Shown here: positions 18,519 through 25,900 of the stretch, piece by piece | Position numbering within the stretch: the first letter of the stretch is position 1 | How the letters are laid out: every line of letters starts with the position of its first letter | Assembly (NCBI GenBank): GCA_025350965.1 | Contig: JANXWV010000058.1 | Span: forward strand, 1 to 35,849 | DNA: 35,849 bases | Source: Rhizobacter sp. | GTDB taxonomy: Bacteria; Pseudomonadota; Gammaproteobacteria; Burkholderiales; Burkholderiaceae_C | Direction of reading: 5' to 3' | The notes under the pieces: model-generated | The model's input: the letters and a program-made list of their open reading frames with translations, nothing else | Told to the model about the DNA's origin: nothing | The model's database searches: none | Made by a program: the position numbers and the translations under genes

Positions 18519-18537
18519 GGGTCGGACCGTCCGACCC
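18519..18537. promoter_or_regulatory. Palindrome A upstream of parB (parS-like or operator candidate)
   Basis: Arms GGGTCGGAC and GTCCGACCC surround a single central C: 9-bp perfect arms. The same core recurs at 19675-19691 just after the parB-like gene. It lies about 180 nt upstream of the parB start. A ParB-type protein would be expected to bind such a palindrome, as a centromere (parS) or as an autoregulatory operator. Confidence 0.55.
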
Positions 18538-18714
18538 CGTCCAGGCCGCTCATTGGCGCGCGGGGACTGCCGAAAGTTGAAACCATCCGTGACGCCGGTA
18601 AGGAGGTGGCGGGACGCACTGGGCGCGCGCTGGATCGCCTGAGACTTCGCGAGACTCTGAGCCCAGCTTTGCGAGGCTCTTTCGCGCATCGAAGAGCCGC
18701 GGCACGATGCCGTC

Positions 18715-19659
18715 ATGCGCATGCCGTGGAGCAAATCAAAGGGCGAGCAACTGGATTTGCTCGATACGACAACGGTCGCGTCGACTGACTCCGTTGCATT
18801 TGATGAACGCGGCCCCGATGCGGTTGAGGTTGCTGTGCCGCCGCTGGCGACTTCGCGCGAAGCCCTAGCACTCGAAGTCAGTGTCGGCGAGGCACACGTC
18901 GTCGCCATCGAGCGCCTGCAAGAAGACCCCAACAACCCGCGCACAGAATTTCCAGCCGATCGACTCGACGAACTCGCCGAGGACATCCGACGGCACGGCA
19001 TCCTCCAGCCGATCGTGGTGCATCCCGTCGACGCGTCTGGCAACCATCGCATCCACTTCGGTGCCATGCGGCTGCGAGCAGCCAAGCGGGCAGGGCTGCG
19101 GAGCGTTCCCATTGCCATTCGGACCGCAACCGCCGATCCCTATGCGCAGGTCGCCGAGAACCAGCAGCGCTGCCCACTCCAGCCGCTCGAACTCGCGCGC
19201 TTCATCCGAGGCCGCTCGGACGCTGGCGATTCGAACGCGACGATCGCCAAGCGGCTCGGCATGGACTTGACCACGGTCGCCCACCACCTCGCGCTGCTCG
19301 ACCTGCCGCCCGAACTGGATCAGGCGCTGAAGACCGGACGCTGCACCTCACCGCGAACGCTCTACGAGCTGAGCAAGTTGCATGACGAGCGACCGGCGCA
19401 AGTCAGTGCATTGATGAACGGTGAAGGCGAGATCACGCGGTCCACCGTCGCAGCGTTGCGTGCGGCTTCGGCCTCAAGCGGCGCGACGAGTGCTGCCGTC
19501 GCAAAGCATTCGACTTCCCTCATCGAGCAAGTCAGCGCCACGTGTACGCGATTGGAGGCGCTCGTGAGCCGACTCAAAAAAACCCAGTCGGCACAGGCAC
19601 AGGTCGAACTCGCCGCCTTGCGGCATCGCATCGCCGACCTGGTGGATCGACTCGCGTGA
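18715..19659 (+). CDS. ParB/RepB/Spo0J-family DNA-binding partition protein
   Basis: 314 residues. The N-terminal ParB nuclease-fold/CTPase region spans about 60-150. It starts VVAIERLQEDPNNPRTEF and LDELAEDIRRHGILQPIVV, and its FGAMRLRAAKRAG stands in for the canonical GERRxRAA box. VAENQQRCPLQPLELARFI follows. A central helix-turn-helix (NATIAKRLGMDLTTVAHHLALLDLP) binds the cognate site, and the C-terminal coiled stretch (ISLIEQVSATCTRLEALVSRLKKT-like) is suited to dimerisation. No parA is adjacent. Identical-core palindromes lie on both sides of the gene, so it may bind them for partition, copy control or autoregulation of the neighbouring mobilization genes. Start ATG 18715 has no strong Shine-Dalgarno element; the ATG two codons later is an alternative. 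Confidence 0.87.
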   Translation: MRMPWSKSKGEQLDLLDTTTVASTDSVAFDERGPDAVEVAVPPLATSREALALEVSVGEAHVVAIERLQEDPNNPRTEFPADRLDELAEDIRRHGILQPIVVHPVDASGNHRIHFGAMRLRAAKRAGLRSVPIAIRTATADPYAQVAENQQRCPLQPLELARFIRGRSDAGDSNATIAKRLGMDLTTVAHHLALLDLPPELDQALKTGRCTSPRTLYELSKLHDERPAQVSALMNGEGEITRSTVAALRAASASSGATSAAVAKHSTSLIEQVSATCTRLEALVSRLKKTQSAQAQVELAALRHRIADLVDRLA

Positions 19660-19674
19660 ACCGTCTACTTCAGG

Positions 19675-19691
19675 GGTCGGACAGTCCGACC
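19675..19691. promoter_or_regulatory. Palindrome B downstream of parB (parS-like or operator candidate)
   Basis: GGTCGGAC and GTCCGACC flank a single central A, with 8-bp perfect arms and the same core as palindrome A at 18519-18537. It lies 15 nt after the parB stop and about 150 nt before the mobilization gene, well placed to act on the mobilization promoter or as part of a partition or oriT region. Confidence 0.55.
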
Positions 19692-19750
19692 GCATGGATC
19701 ACCTCAGGACTGCGATCGCGCAGTCACCTTGAGAACGGAGGAGGCGCTCG

Positions 19751-19858
19751 ATGAATAGGATGGAAAAGCACAGATGGCAGGATAGGCTGGCCGCCAGTGA
19801 ACGGATGCCACGCCGCGTTCTCGTTGGAATGCGGGGCCATGGCAAGTGCATCGCGTGA
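19751..19858 (+). CDS. Possible 35-residue leader peptide overlapping the mobilization gene start
   Basis: ATG 19751 is preceded by GGAGGAGG (about 19737-19744), the strongest Shine-Dalgarno element of the mobilization region. It opens a 35-codon frame beginning MNRMEKHRWQDRL and ending TGA 19856-19858. The end overlaps the start of the mobilization protein gene (ATG 19839) in a different frame. This could be a translational-coupling leader for that gene, whose own Shine-Dalgarno is weak. Basic, no recognised domain. Could also be chance. Confidence 0.35.
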   Translation: MNRMEKHRWQDRLAASERMPRRVLVGMRGHGKCIA

Positions 19859-20369
19859 TCGCGTAACCATCGACCTGCGGGGCATTGGACCCTCGGTGCG
19901 TGCGGCGGCTGGTGCCCGCCAGATCACGGTCGCGGCCTTCGCGCGCGAGGCGCTCGTCGAGGCCGCAGGGATATCGCTGGAGCCTTCGGTGACCGAAGGC
20001 GATGTCTTCCACCGTTCGAAGATCGTCAAGCTCACACTGCGCTTGCCGTCAACCGATGCCGATTTGCTGATCCTGAAGTCTGCCGCGCTCGGCTTGCCCT
20101 ACGGGGGCTTCGTCGGCCGGCTGGTTCGGGGAGTTCCTTTGCCGGCGTTGGCTTCCGATCGCGCCGCCGACCGCGATGCCTTGATCGCCTCGGTCGACCG
20201 CCTGTCCGAACTCGCCGCCGACCTGAACGCTCTGATCCGGATGCTGCGCTCGGGCGACTCGGAAGGTGCCGAACACTACCGGGCCTCCGCGATGTCGCTG
20301 GCAACCGACGTTCGCCGGCATCTCGACTTGGCATCGCGGGTGATCGCCCGAACTGGAGCTGAACCATGA
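19839..20369 (+). CDS. Probable mobilization accessory protein (MobC-like)
   Basis: 176 residues, unrecognised by close family but consistent with a relaxosome accessory protein. Two candidate DNA-binding segments are seen: VTIDLRGIGPSVRAAAGARQITVAAFAREALVEAAG near the N-terminus and KLTLRLPSTDADLLILKSAALGLPYGGFVGRLVRG (about 65-105). Both have the strand-then-helices pattern of ribbon-helix-helix proteins. The C-terminal part (LIASVDRLSELAADLNALIRMLRSG) resembles the MobC helix region. The stop overlaps the relaxase start by 4 nt (ATGA), the usual mobC-mobA arrangement. GTG 19797 in the same frame is an alternative start. The position before the relaxase is the main support for the role. Confidence 0.6.
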   Translation: MASASRDRVTIDLRGIGPSVRAAAGARQITVAAFAREALVEAAGISLEPSVTEGDVFHRSKIVKLTLRLPSTDADLLILKSAALGLPYGGFVGRLVRGVPLPALASDRAADRDALIASVDRLSELAADLNALIRMLRSGDSEGAEHYRASAMSLATDVRRHLDLASRVIARTGAEP

Positions 20370-21361
20370 ACGAACCCCGATCCATCGACGGCGTGCTGGT
20401 GCAGTGGGGTGACCGGCTCTTCTATCGCGGCAACCGACGCACGTCCCCGACTCCAAGTCGCGTGTCTGGCGCCGGGTTGCGCGATCGAGCAGCCGCAATT
20501 CGCCAGCGCATCGAACGCGCCATCCGCCACGCACCGCAGGTGATGGTCAAGGTCACGGGCGGCGGCCGCGGCATGGCCGCCATCGCCGCGCACCTGCGCT
20601 ACATCAGCAAGAACGGACGCATCCCCATGGAAGACGACCGTGGCAACCAGCGCGAGGGCCGGGAGGCGATGCTAGATGTGACCGAGCAATGGCGACTGGG
20701 AGGCTCGCGCATTCCCGAGAAGAGCGAGCGGCGCGAAGCCTTCAACATCATGCTGTCGATGCCGCGCGGCACCGATCCGCTGATCTTGCAGCGCGCGGTA
20801 CGGGAGTTCGCGCACGCCGAGTTGGCCGGGCACCGCTTTGTGATGGTTCTGCACGACCACCAAGCCAACCCGCACGTTCACCTGAGCGTGCGTGCCGAGT
20901 CCCGACTGGGCAAACGGCTCAACCCTCGCAAGGCCGACCTGCAGCGCTGGCGCGAGACCTTTGCCGAGAAGCTGCGCGGCTGGGGCATTGATGCCGACGC
21001 TACGTGGCAGGCGACACGGGGCGAGCAGCGCAACTACCCGACGTTGTGCCGGGCCAAGGCGCAAGCGCGCGGGGCACTCCGACAGACAACATCCGTAACG
21101 AAGTCGGGGGCACGGTTCTTGAGCACCCACAAGAAAGCACTTGAATCGTGGGTACGAATCATGGAAGCTTTGGCCGCGTCGAACGAGCTGGCAGATCGCA
21201 AACTGGCGGGTGCAGTGAGGCAACACATTACCGACATGCCGTTCGCGATCGACTTCTTACGCAGCCTGAAAATCGCTCGACAACAAGAACTACCGGGGAT
21301 GCAGCCAGCGAGAGTTCCGACCGTGAACCGTTCAAGACCCGATCTCGACATCGAGCGATAG
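20366..21361 (+). CDS. Relaxase/mobilization nuclease (MobP/VirD2-like)
   Basis: 331 residues. It would nick oriT and lead the strand during conjugative transfer. Motif I candidate: GGGRGMAAIAAHLRYISKNG, with Y79 as the likely catalytic Tyr and the YIS-x-x-G context of VirD2-type relaxases. Motif III is clear: HDHQANPHVHLSV at 163-175, giving the His triad H163/H165, H170, H172. Between them, FNIMLSMPRGTDP is also family-like. The protein stops soon after the relaxase domain, so the helicase, primase or other long C-terminal region of many relaxases is absent. With no mating-pair-formation genes in view, the element is probably mobilizable and not self-transmissible. The gene is translationally coupled to the MobC-like gene. 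Confidence 0.85.
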   Translation: MNEPRSIDGVLVQWGDRLFYRGNRRTSPTPSRVSGAGLRDRAAAIRQRIERAIRHAPQVMVKVTGGGRGMAAIAAHLRYISKNGRIPMEDDRGNQREGREAMLDVTEQWRLGGSRIPEKSERREAFNIMLSMPRGTDPLILQRAVREFAHAELAGHRFVMVLHDHQANPHVHLSVRAESRLGKRLNPRKADLQRWRETFAEKLRGWGIDADATWQATRGEQRNYPTLCRAKAQARGALRQTTSVTKSGARFLSTHKKALESWVRIMEALAASNELADRKLAGAVRQHITDMPFAIDFLRSLKIARQQELPGMQPARVPTVNRSRPDLDIER

Positions 21362-21406
21362 TCAGGGAAAGCAAACGGCCGGTCCTCGCCGCCGGACGGG
21401 CTCGGG

Positions 21407-21432
21407 GGCAGGCCGCTGAAGAGCCGCCTGCC
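21407..21432 (+). terminator. Hairpin downstream of the relaxase gene
   Basis: Arms GGCAGGCCGCT and AGCCGCCTGCC (one mismatched position) with a GAAG loop form a strong stem about 45 nt after the relaxase stop. GC-rich, with no T-run after it, so termination would be Rho-assisted or weak. Confidence 0.4.
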
Positions 21433-21465
21433 TGCGCCCGCAAGCGTGTTAGCTCACCACACCGC

Positions 21466-21505
21466 GTCAAGGGTTCGCTGGCGCCGGGCTGCGCCCGCCC
21501 TTGAC
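21466..21505 (-). terminator. Inverted repeat at the alpA stop codon
   Basis: GTCAAGGG (21466-21473) and CCCTTGAC (21498-21505) are perfect 8-nt arms around 24 nt that are themselves GC-rich. The alpA TGA lies in the outer arm, so the hairpin would cover the end of that gene. A mild terminator or repeat relic. Confidence 0.3.
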
Positions 21506-21751
21506 CCGGCGCGGCGAGCTCAATTGCCGAGAGGCGAGTGGCCGTGCCTCGCTCCACCGTTCGATGTCGCAGCGCCGCCAGGCAACGGCGCGGCTCGCGA
21601 GCCGCACGGGCAGTGGGAATCGCTCTTCCGCGACAAGGCGATAGATCGTCGAACGGCCCAGCCCGGTCAGATGGGTGACTGCCCAGATGCGCAGGAATGG
21701 CCAGGCTTCGGCGCTCGGAACGTGGGAAGCGGCAGGCTTGAGATCGTGCAT
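21467..21751 (-). CDS. AlpA-family transcriptional regulator
   Basis: 94 residues. The core FLRIWAVTHLTGLGRSTIYRLVAEERFPLPVRLASRAVAWRRCDIERWSEAR is a textbook AlpA/MerR-like winged helix: a helix-turn-helix (L-T-G-L-x-R-S-T-I-Y-R-L), a small wing and the A-W-x-x-x-D-I-x-x-W ending. AlpA proteins act as regulators or excisionase-like factors of prophages and integrative elements, in E. coli activating integrase expression. The start has GGAG 9 nt upstream. It faces the relaxase gene and is divergent from the yhaO-like gene. A short palindrome 29 nt upstream may be its operator. The tail after residue 72 is low-complexity. Confidence 0.85.
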   Translation of the reverse strand: MHDLKPAASHVPSAEAWPFLRIWAVTHLTGLGRSTIYRLVAEERFPLPVRLASRAVAWRRCDIERWSEARPLASRQLSSPRRVKGGRSPAPANP

Positions 21752-21779
21752 CGTGCAAGTCTCCGTGTCAGCTCATCCA

Positions 21780-21793
21780 GCAACTCTAGTTGC
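21780..21793. promoter_or_regulatory. Short inverted repeat upstream of alpA
   Basis: GCAACT-CT-AGTTGC, 6-bp perfect arms, lies 29 nt upstream of the alpA start codon. A plausible site for AlpA autoregulation; short enough to arise by chance. Confidence 0.3.
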
Positions 21794-22026
21794 GATTTGA
21801 CGGGCAAGCGGCGATGACTTTTGACCAAAATCTGTCGCGGCGACGCACCACTGCGGCAGCTGGCCCGCAACGACGCACGCGATCCTCTCTGTGCCGGGGC
21901 GGCAGCCAATCGGCAAGTAGCGACCCACGGTCACATAGGAATTGCCGGGTTTCCACTTCAACAAGAATCGATCGACGTGCTGCGTAGCGGCTATAGACTC
22001 GTTTCACGCCATGATGGAGTCCTGCT

Positions 22027-23169
22027 TTGATAAAACTTCTGCACACCGCCGACTGGCAGATCGGCAAGCAGTTTGGTCAGTTCGAGGCCGATGACGCGGC
22101 CCTCCTCGCCGACGCACGGTTCGCAGTCGTCGAGTGCCTGGCAAGCTTGGCCACTGCGCAGGGCGTCCACGCCATCCTCGTGGCCGGTGATGTGTTCGAT
22201 GCCCAAGGGGTGGCGGACAAGACCGTTCACCGCCTCTTCAATTGCCTGGCCGCTTTCAAGGGCCCGTGGGTGCTGATCCCCGGCAACCACGATGCCGCTC
22301 TTGCCGAGTCTGTCTGGACTCGTGCCGTGCGCTTGAACGCCGTGCCGCCGAACGCGCATCTCTGCCTCACGCCGGAGCTGTTGATTCTTGAATCCCTCGG
22401 GCTGGCGCTGCTGCCCGCGCCGCTGACCCAGCGCCACACGCACAGTGACCTGACCGAATGGTTTGCGTCAGCCCCCGTGCCGGCTGACCTGTTCCGCGTC
22501 GGCCTCGCGCACGGCAGCGTGCAGGGCATCCTGGCCGACGGCATCCACTCAAGCAACCCGATCGCAGCCGGGCGCGCAGAGCAGTCCGGTCTCGACTACC
22601 TGGCCCTGGGCGACTGGCATGGCACCAAACAAGTCGATGCGCGCACCTGGTACAGCGGTACGCCGGAGACTGATCGCTTCAAGGCGAACGACTCCGGCCA
22701 GGCGCTGATCGTGGTGCTGCCCGAGCGCGGCGCGCTTCCCATCGTCACTGCGGTTGCGACAGGGCAGTACCACTGGCAGCAAGACGAGATCGATCTGCAA
22801 GTGCCCAGCGATGTGGATGCGCTGCTGCATCGCCTGGCCGGCCTCACGGTCACGGACGTGCTCGACATGCGCCTGTCGGGGCGATCTGATCTGGCCGGCC
22901 AGCGACGCCTGCTGGAAGCCATCGGACAGGCGCGTGGCCGCGCGCGCAGCCTGTTGGCCGACCTGTCGCAACTCAGGTTCGAGCCCACCACGGAAGACAT
23001 CGGGGCGCTGAAGGCCGACGGCTATCTCGGCGATGTGGTCGCCGAGTTGCGCGCGGCGCAAACCGACCCAGCTGCAGAAACGGCCGATGTGGCCCGAGAC
23101 GCGCTTGCGCTGTTGGCCGCCATCCTCGATGACCGCCGGGCCACTGCCGACACCGGGGCCGCGTCGTGA
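22027..23169 (+). CDS. YhaO/SbcD-like metallophosphoesterase (Mre11-type nuclease)
   Basis: 380 residues; the nuclease half of a Mre11-Rad50-type pair. Calcineurin-like motifs run in order: LLHTADWQIGK (D9), VAGDVFDAQG, IPGNHDAAL, LAHGSV near 160, and LGDWHGTK near 198. Two metal-ligand positions differ from SbcD/Mre11: the His of D-x-H is Gln (D9-W-Q11), and the G-H-x-H motif reads G-D-W-H. The remaining Asp, Asn and His ligands are kept. The C-terminal part is helical, suited to docking the ATPase coiled-coil base. The start is TTG 22027, chosen because GGAG lies 6-7 nt ahead and translation goes straight into the first motif. Its stop overlaps the ATPase start by 4 nt (GTGA). Confidence 0.85.
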   Translation: MIKLLHTADWQIGKQFGQFEADDAALLADARFAVVECLASLATAQGVHAILVAGDVFDAQGVADKTVHRLFNCLAAFKGPWVLIPGNHDAALAESVWTRAVRLNAVPPNAHLCLTPELLILESLGLALLPAPLTQRHTHSDLTEWFASAPVPADLFRVGLAHGSVQGILADGIHSSNPIAAGRAEQSGLDYLALGDWHGTKQVDARTWYSGTPETDRFKANDSGQALIVVLPERGALPIVTAVATGQYHWQQDEIDLQVPSDVDALLHRLAGLTVTDVLDMRLSGRSDLAGQRRLLEAIGQARGRARSLLADLSQLRFEPTTEDIGALKADGYLGDVVAELRAAQTDPAAETADVARDALALLAAILDDRRATADTGAAS

Positions 23170-25823
23170 AGCTCGCACGCATTTGCCTTGAACAGTTCAA
23201 GCAGTTTCGCAAGCCCATCGAGATCAGGGACCTGGACGCTGGCATCAACCTCTTCACCGGCCCCAACGAGGCGGGCAAGAGCACCATTGTCGCCGCCGTG
23301 CGCGCGGCCTTCTTCGAGCGGCACCGGTCCAGCAGCGTCGATGACCTGCGGCCCTGGGGCGATGCATCGGCGTCACCCACGGTGGAGCTGGAGTTCAGCA
23401 TCGCCGGCACGCCCTACCGCCTGACGAAGAGCTTCCTGAACAAGAAGCGCTGCGAGCTGCAGGCCGGCGCCCAGCGCCTGGATGGCGCGCTGGCAGAAGA
23501 CCACCTTGCCGAACTGCTGGGCTTTCAATACGCAGGCAAAGGCGCCAGCGCGGCGCAGCATTGGGGCATCCCCGGCTTGCTGTGGATTCAGCAGGGTGCC
23601 GGCCAGGACATCAAGGACCCTGTCGCCCACGCCACCGATCACCTGCGCAATGCCTTGAACGAATCGCTCGGCGAAGTGGCCAGCAGCGGTGGCGACGACG
23701 TGCTGGCGACTGTCGAAGCGCGGCGCAACGAGTTGCTGACCCCAGTGGGTGGCGCCCCGCGTGGCATCCATGCCGAGGCCACCAAGCGCCAGGCTCAGCT
23801 CGACGGCGAACTGAAGGCCATCGACGCCGATGTAGCGGCCTACCGCCAGAAGGTGGACCTGCTGGCCACACTGCGCCGCGATCATGCGGCCGACGAAGCG
23901 CAAAAGCCCTGGGCCGCCTTCAGGGCGCAAGAGCAGCAGGCGCGCGACAGGCTGGCCAGCATCGAACGTGTGGAGGCCTCGCTGGCTGCCGACCGCCAGC
24001 GTGCCGAACAACTCGATGCGCAAGTGAACCTGCTGCGCGGCCAACTTGAAACCTTCGACGCGCAGGAAGCGGCGGTGAAGACGCGAGCCTCGGGTGTGGA
24101 TACAGCGCAGCAGGCACTGGTGGCGGCAGGCCGGCTGGTCGAAAAATGGGCCGCCCAGGCGATGTCGGCGGGCAGGGCCTGCGATGCCGCACGAGAGGGC
24201 CTTCGCCGGGTGCGTCTGGCGCAGACACGCGCCAGCCTGGCACGCGAGCGGGATGACCTACTCTACAAGACGACGGTCGGCGAGGCCCGACTTCAACAGG
24301 CCGAGGCCGAGCAGGCCGCACTGCTGGAGCTGCAGGCGCAAGCGGCCGCCGCCGAGATCGACGCTGGCGCGCTCAAGCAACTGCGAAAGCAAGGCCTGCA
24401 GTTGCGCGAGCTGCAAATCCAGCGTGCGGCCGTGGCGACCCGGCTTCGCTTCAACCTGGCGGAGGGTTGCAGCATCCAGTTGGGCGACGAGGCCTTGTCC
24501 GGCTCCGGTGAACGCCTGCTGCTGGCGCCTGTGACCTTGCAGCTTGCGTCGCTGGGTGAAGTGGAAATTTCGCCGGGCGGTGCCGACCTGGCCGAACTCG
24601 GCCGGCAGGAAAACGCGCTTGGCGACCAGCATGTGGCGCTGTTGCAGCAACTCGGCTTAGCGTCGCTCGATGCTGCCGAAGCGCGCCACCAGGAGCACAC
24701 GCAGCGAGCGGCCGAAGTGAAGACGGCGGCCGCCACGCTGAAGGCGCTTGCGCCGATGGGCATCGACGCGCTGCGAAGCGAAACCCGGGCGCACGCGGCG
24801 CGCGCGAACGAGGTCGAGGCGGCCCTGGGGCAACTGCCCGCGGCGGCGTCAGCCGTTGCGGTCGCGCTGCCATCCGTCTCGGAAGCCGAAGCGGCGGAAG
24901 AGGCTGCCCGGCGCGCGTTGGAGCAGATCGACGCCAGCCTGACCCACGCACGGGTGGCCGCCGCCAATGCGCAGGCCACGTTCGACGGCGCGCAACGGGA
25001 GCACCGAGACGCCTTGTCGCTGGTGCAGGCGCCCGACCGTGCCGGCCGGCTGCAGGCCGCCAACCAGGCCCTGGTGGATGCACGCGCCCAGCAGGCCACC
25101 CTGGCGAGCGCCGTGAAGGTCAAGACCGACGAAGTGGCACTGGCTCGGCCCGACATCCTGAAGCAGGACATCGAGCGTTACCAGAAGAGCGCCGACCAAC
25201 TGTTGACGGGCTTCGAGGAGCGCAAGACGGCGATGCTGCGCGTGGAGGTGGAACTCGACAGTGCTGGCGCGCAGGGCCTGGAAGAGCGCAGGGCGGCGCT
25301 GGCACGCGACCTTGCGCAAAGCGCACGCCGAGCCGACGAACTGCGCCGCCGGGCGGCGGCGCTGAACCATCTTCTAGGTCTGTTGAAAGACAAGCGCGGC
25401 GCGTTGACGCGCAAGCTGCAAGCCCCGCTACAAAAGCACCTGAACCACTATCTGCAGTTGCTGTTCCCGGCGGCGCATCTGGAGATCGACGAGAACCTGA
25501 GCCCCGGCCCGCTCACGCGCAACGGCCCGGCGGGGCCGGAGTCAGGCGTGTTCGAGGCGCTGAGCTTCGGTGCGCGTGAGCAGATGGGGGTGATCAGCCG
25601 GTTGGCCTATGCGGACTTGCTGCGCGAGGCGGGGCGGCCGACGCTGATCATTCTGGATGATGCGTTAGTGCACAGCGATGACGAGCGGCTGTCGATGATG
25701 AAGCGCGTGTTGTTCGATGCGGCGACGCGGCATCAGATGCTGCTGTTCACGTGCCATCCGGAGAAATGGCGAGACATTGGGGTGAAGGCGAGATCGTTGG
25801 ATGCTGTCCGAACCAGTGTCTAG
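23166..25823 (+). CDS. YhaN/SbcC-like ABC-type ATPase (Rad50-type)
   Basis: 885 residues, start GTG overlapping the nuclease stop. Walker A GPNEAGKST is at 32-40. Long Ala/Gln/Glu-rich coiled coils occupy about 190-420 and 480-760. The ABC signature region EALSFGAREQMG lies near 797-808, Walker B LIILDDALVHSDDERL near 825, and an H-loop-like LLFTCHPEKW at about 858. The tip between the coils has no CxxC zinc hook. In its place is a glycine-rich, beta-type segment (RLRFNLAEGCSIQLGDEAL...GEVEISPGG, about 425-470), as in the YhaN branch. Together with the nuclease it should process DNA ends or structures. Its location on a mobilizable element with other nucleases suggests defence or plasmid-competition duty, not housekeeping repair. 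That is inference. Confidence 0.87.
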   Translation: MKLARICLEQFKQFRKPIEIRDLDAGINLFTGPNEAGKSTIVAAVRAAFFERHRSSSVDDLRPWGDASASPTVELEFSIAGTPYRLTKSFLNKKRCELQAGAQRLDGALAEDHLAELLGFQYAGKGASAAQHWGIPGLLWIQQGAGQDIKDPVAHATDHLRNALNESLGEVASSGGDDVLATVEARRNELLTPVGGAPRGIHAEATKRQAQLDGELKAIDADVAAYRQKVDLLATLRRDHAADEAQKPWAAFRAQEQQARDRLASIERVEASLAADRQRAEQLDAQVNLLRGQLETFDAQEAAVKTRASGVDTAQQALVAAGRLVEKWAAQAMSAGRACDAAREGLRRVRLAQTRASLARERDDLLYKTTVGEARLQQAEAEQAALLELQAQAAAAEIDAGALKQLRKQGLQLRELQIQRAAVATRLRFNLAEGCSIQLGDEALSGSGERLLLAPVTLQLASLGEVEISPGGADLAELGRQENALGDQHVALLQQLGLASLDAAEARHQEHTQRAAEVKTAAATLKALAPMGIDALRSETRAHAARANEVEAALGQLPAAASAVAVALPSVSEAEAAEEAARRALEQIDASLTHARVAAANAQATFDGAQREHRDALSLVQAPDRAGRLQAANQALVDARAQQATLASAVKVKTDEVALARPDILKQDIERYQKSADQLLTGFEERKTAMLRVEVELDSAGAQGLEERRAALARDLAQSARRADELRRRAAALNHLLGLLKDKRGALTRKLQAPLQKHLNHYLQLLFPAAHLEIDENLSPGPLTRNGPAGPESGVFEALSFGAREQMGVISRLAYADLLREAGRPTLIILDDALVHSDDERLSMMKRVLFDAATRHQMLLFTCHPEKWRDIGVKARSLDAVRTSV

Positions 25824-25900
25824 CAAGGCGGGCAAAACATGCGCGATCCTCTCTACTGCGACGATTGCGCAAAGAGAACTCAACTCTCGGAGAGCGGTGA

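Noticed and set aside
18510..18788. 92-codon frame upstream of and overlapping parB as a parA remnant
   Set aside because: No Walker motif or other ParA feature; it overlaps the parB start and palindrome A, and composition is not protein-like.
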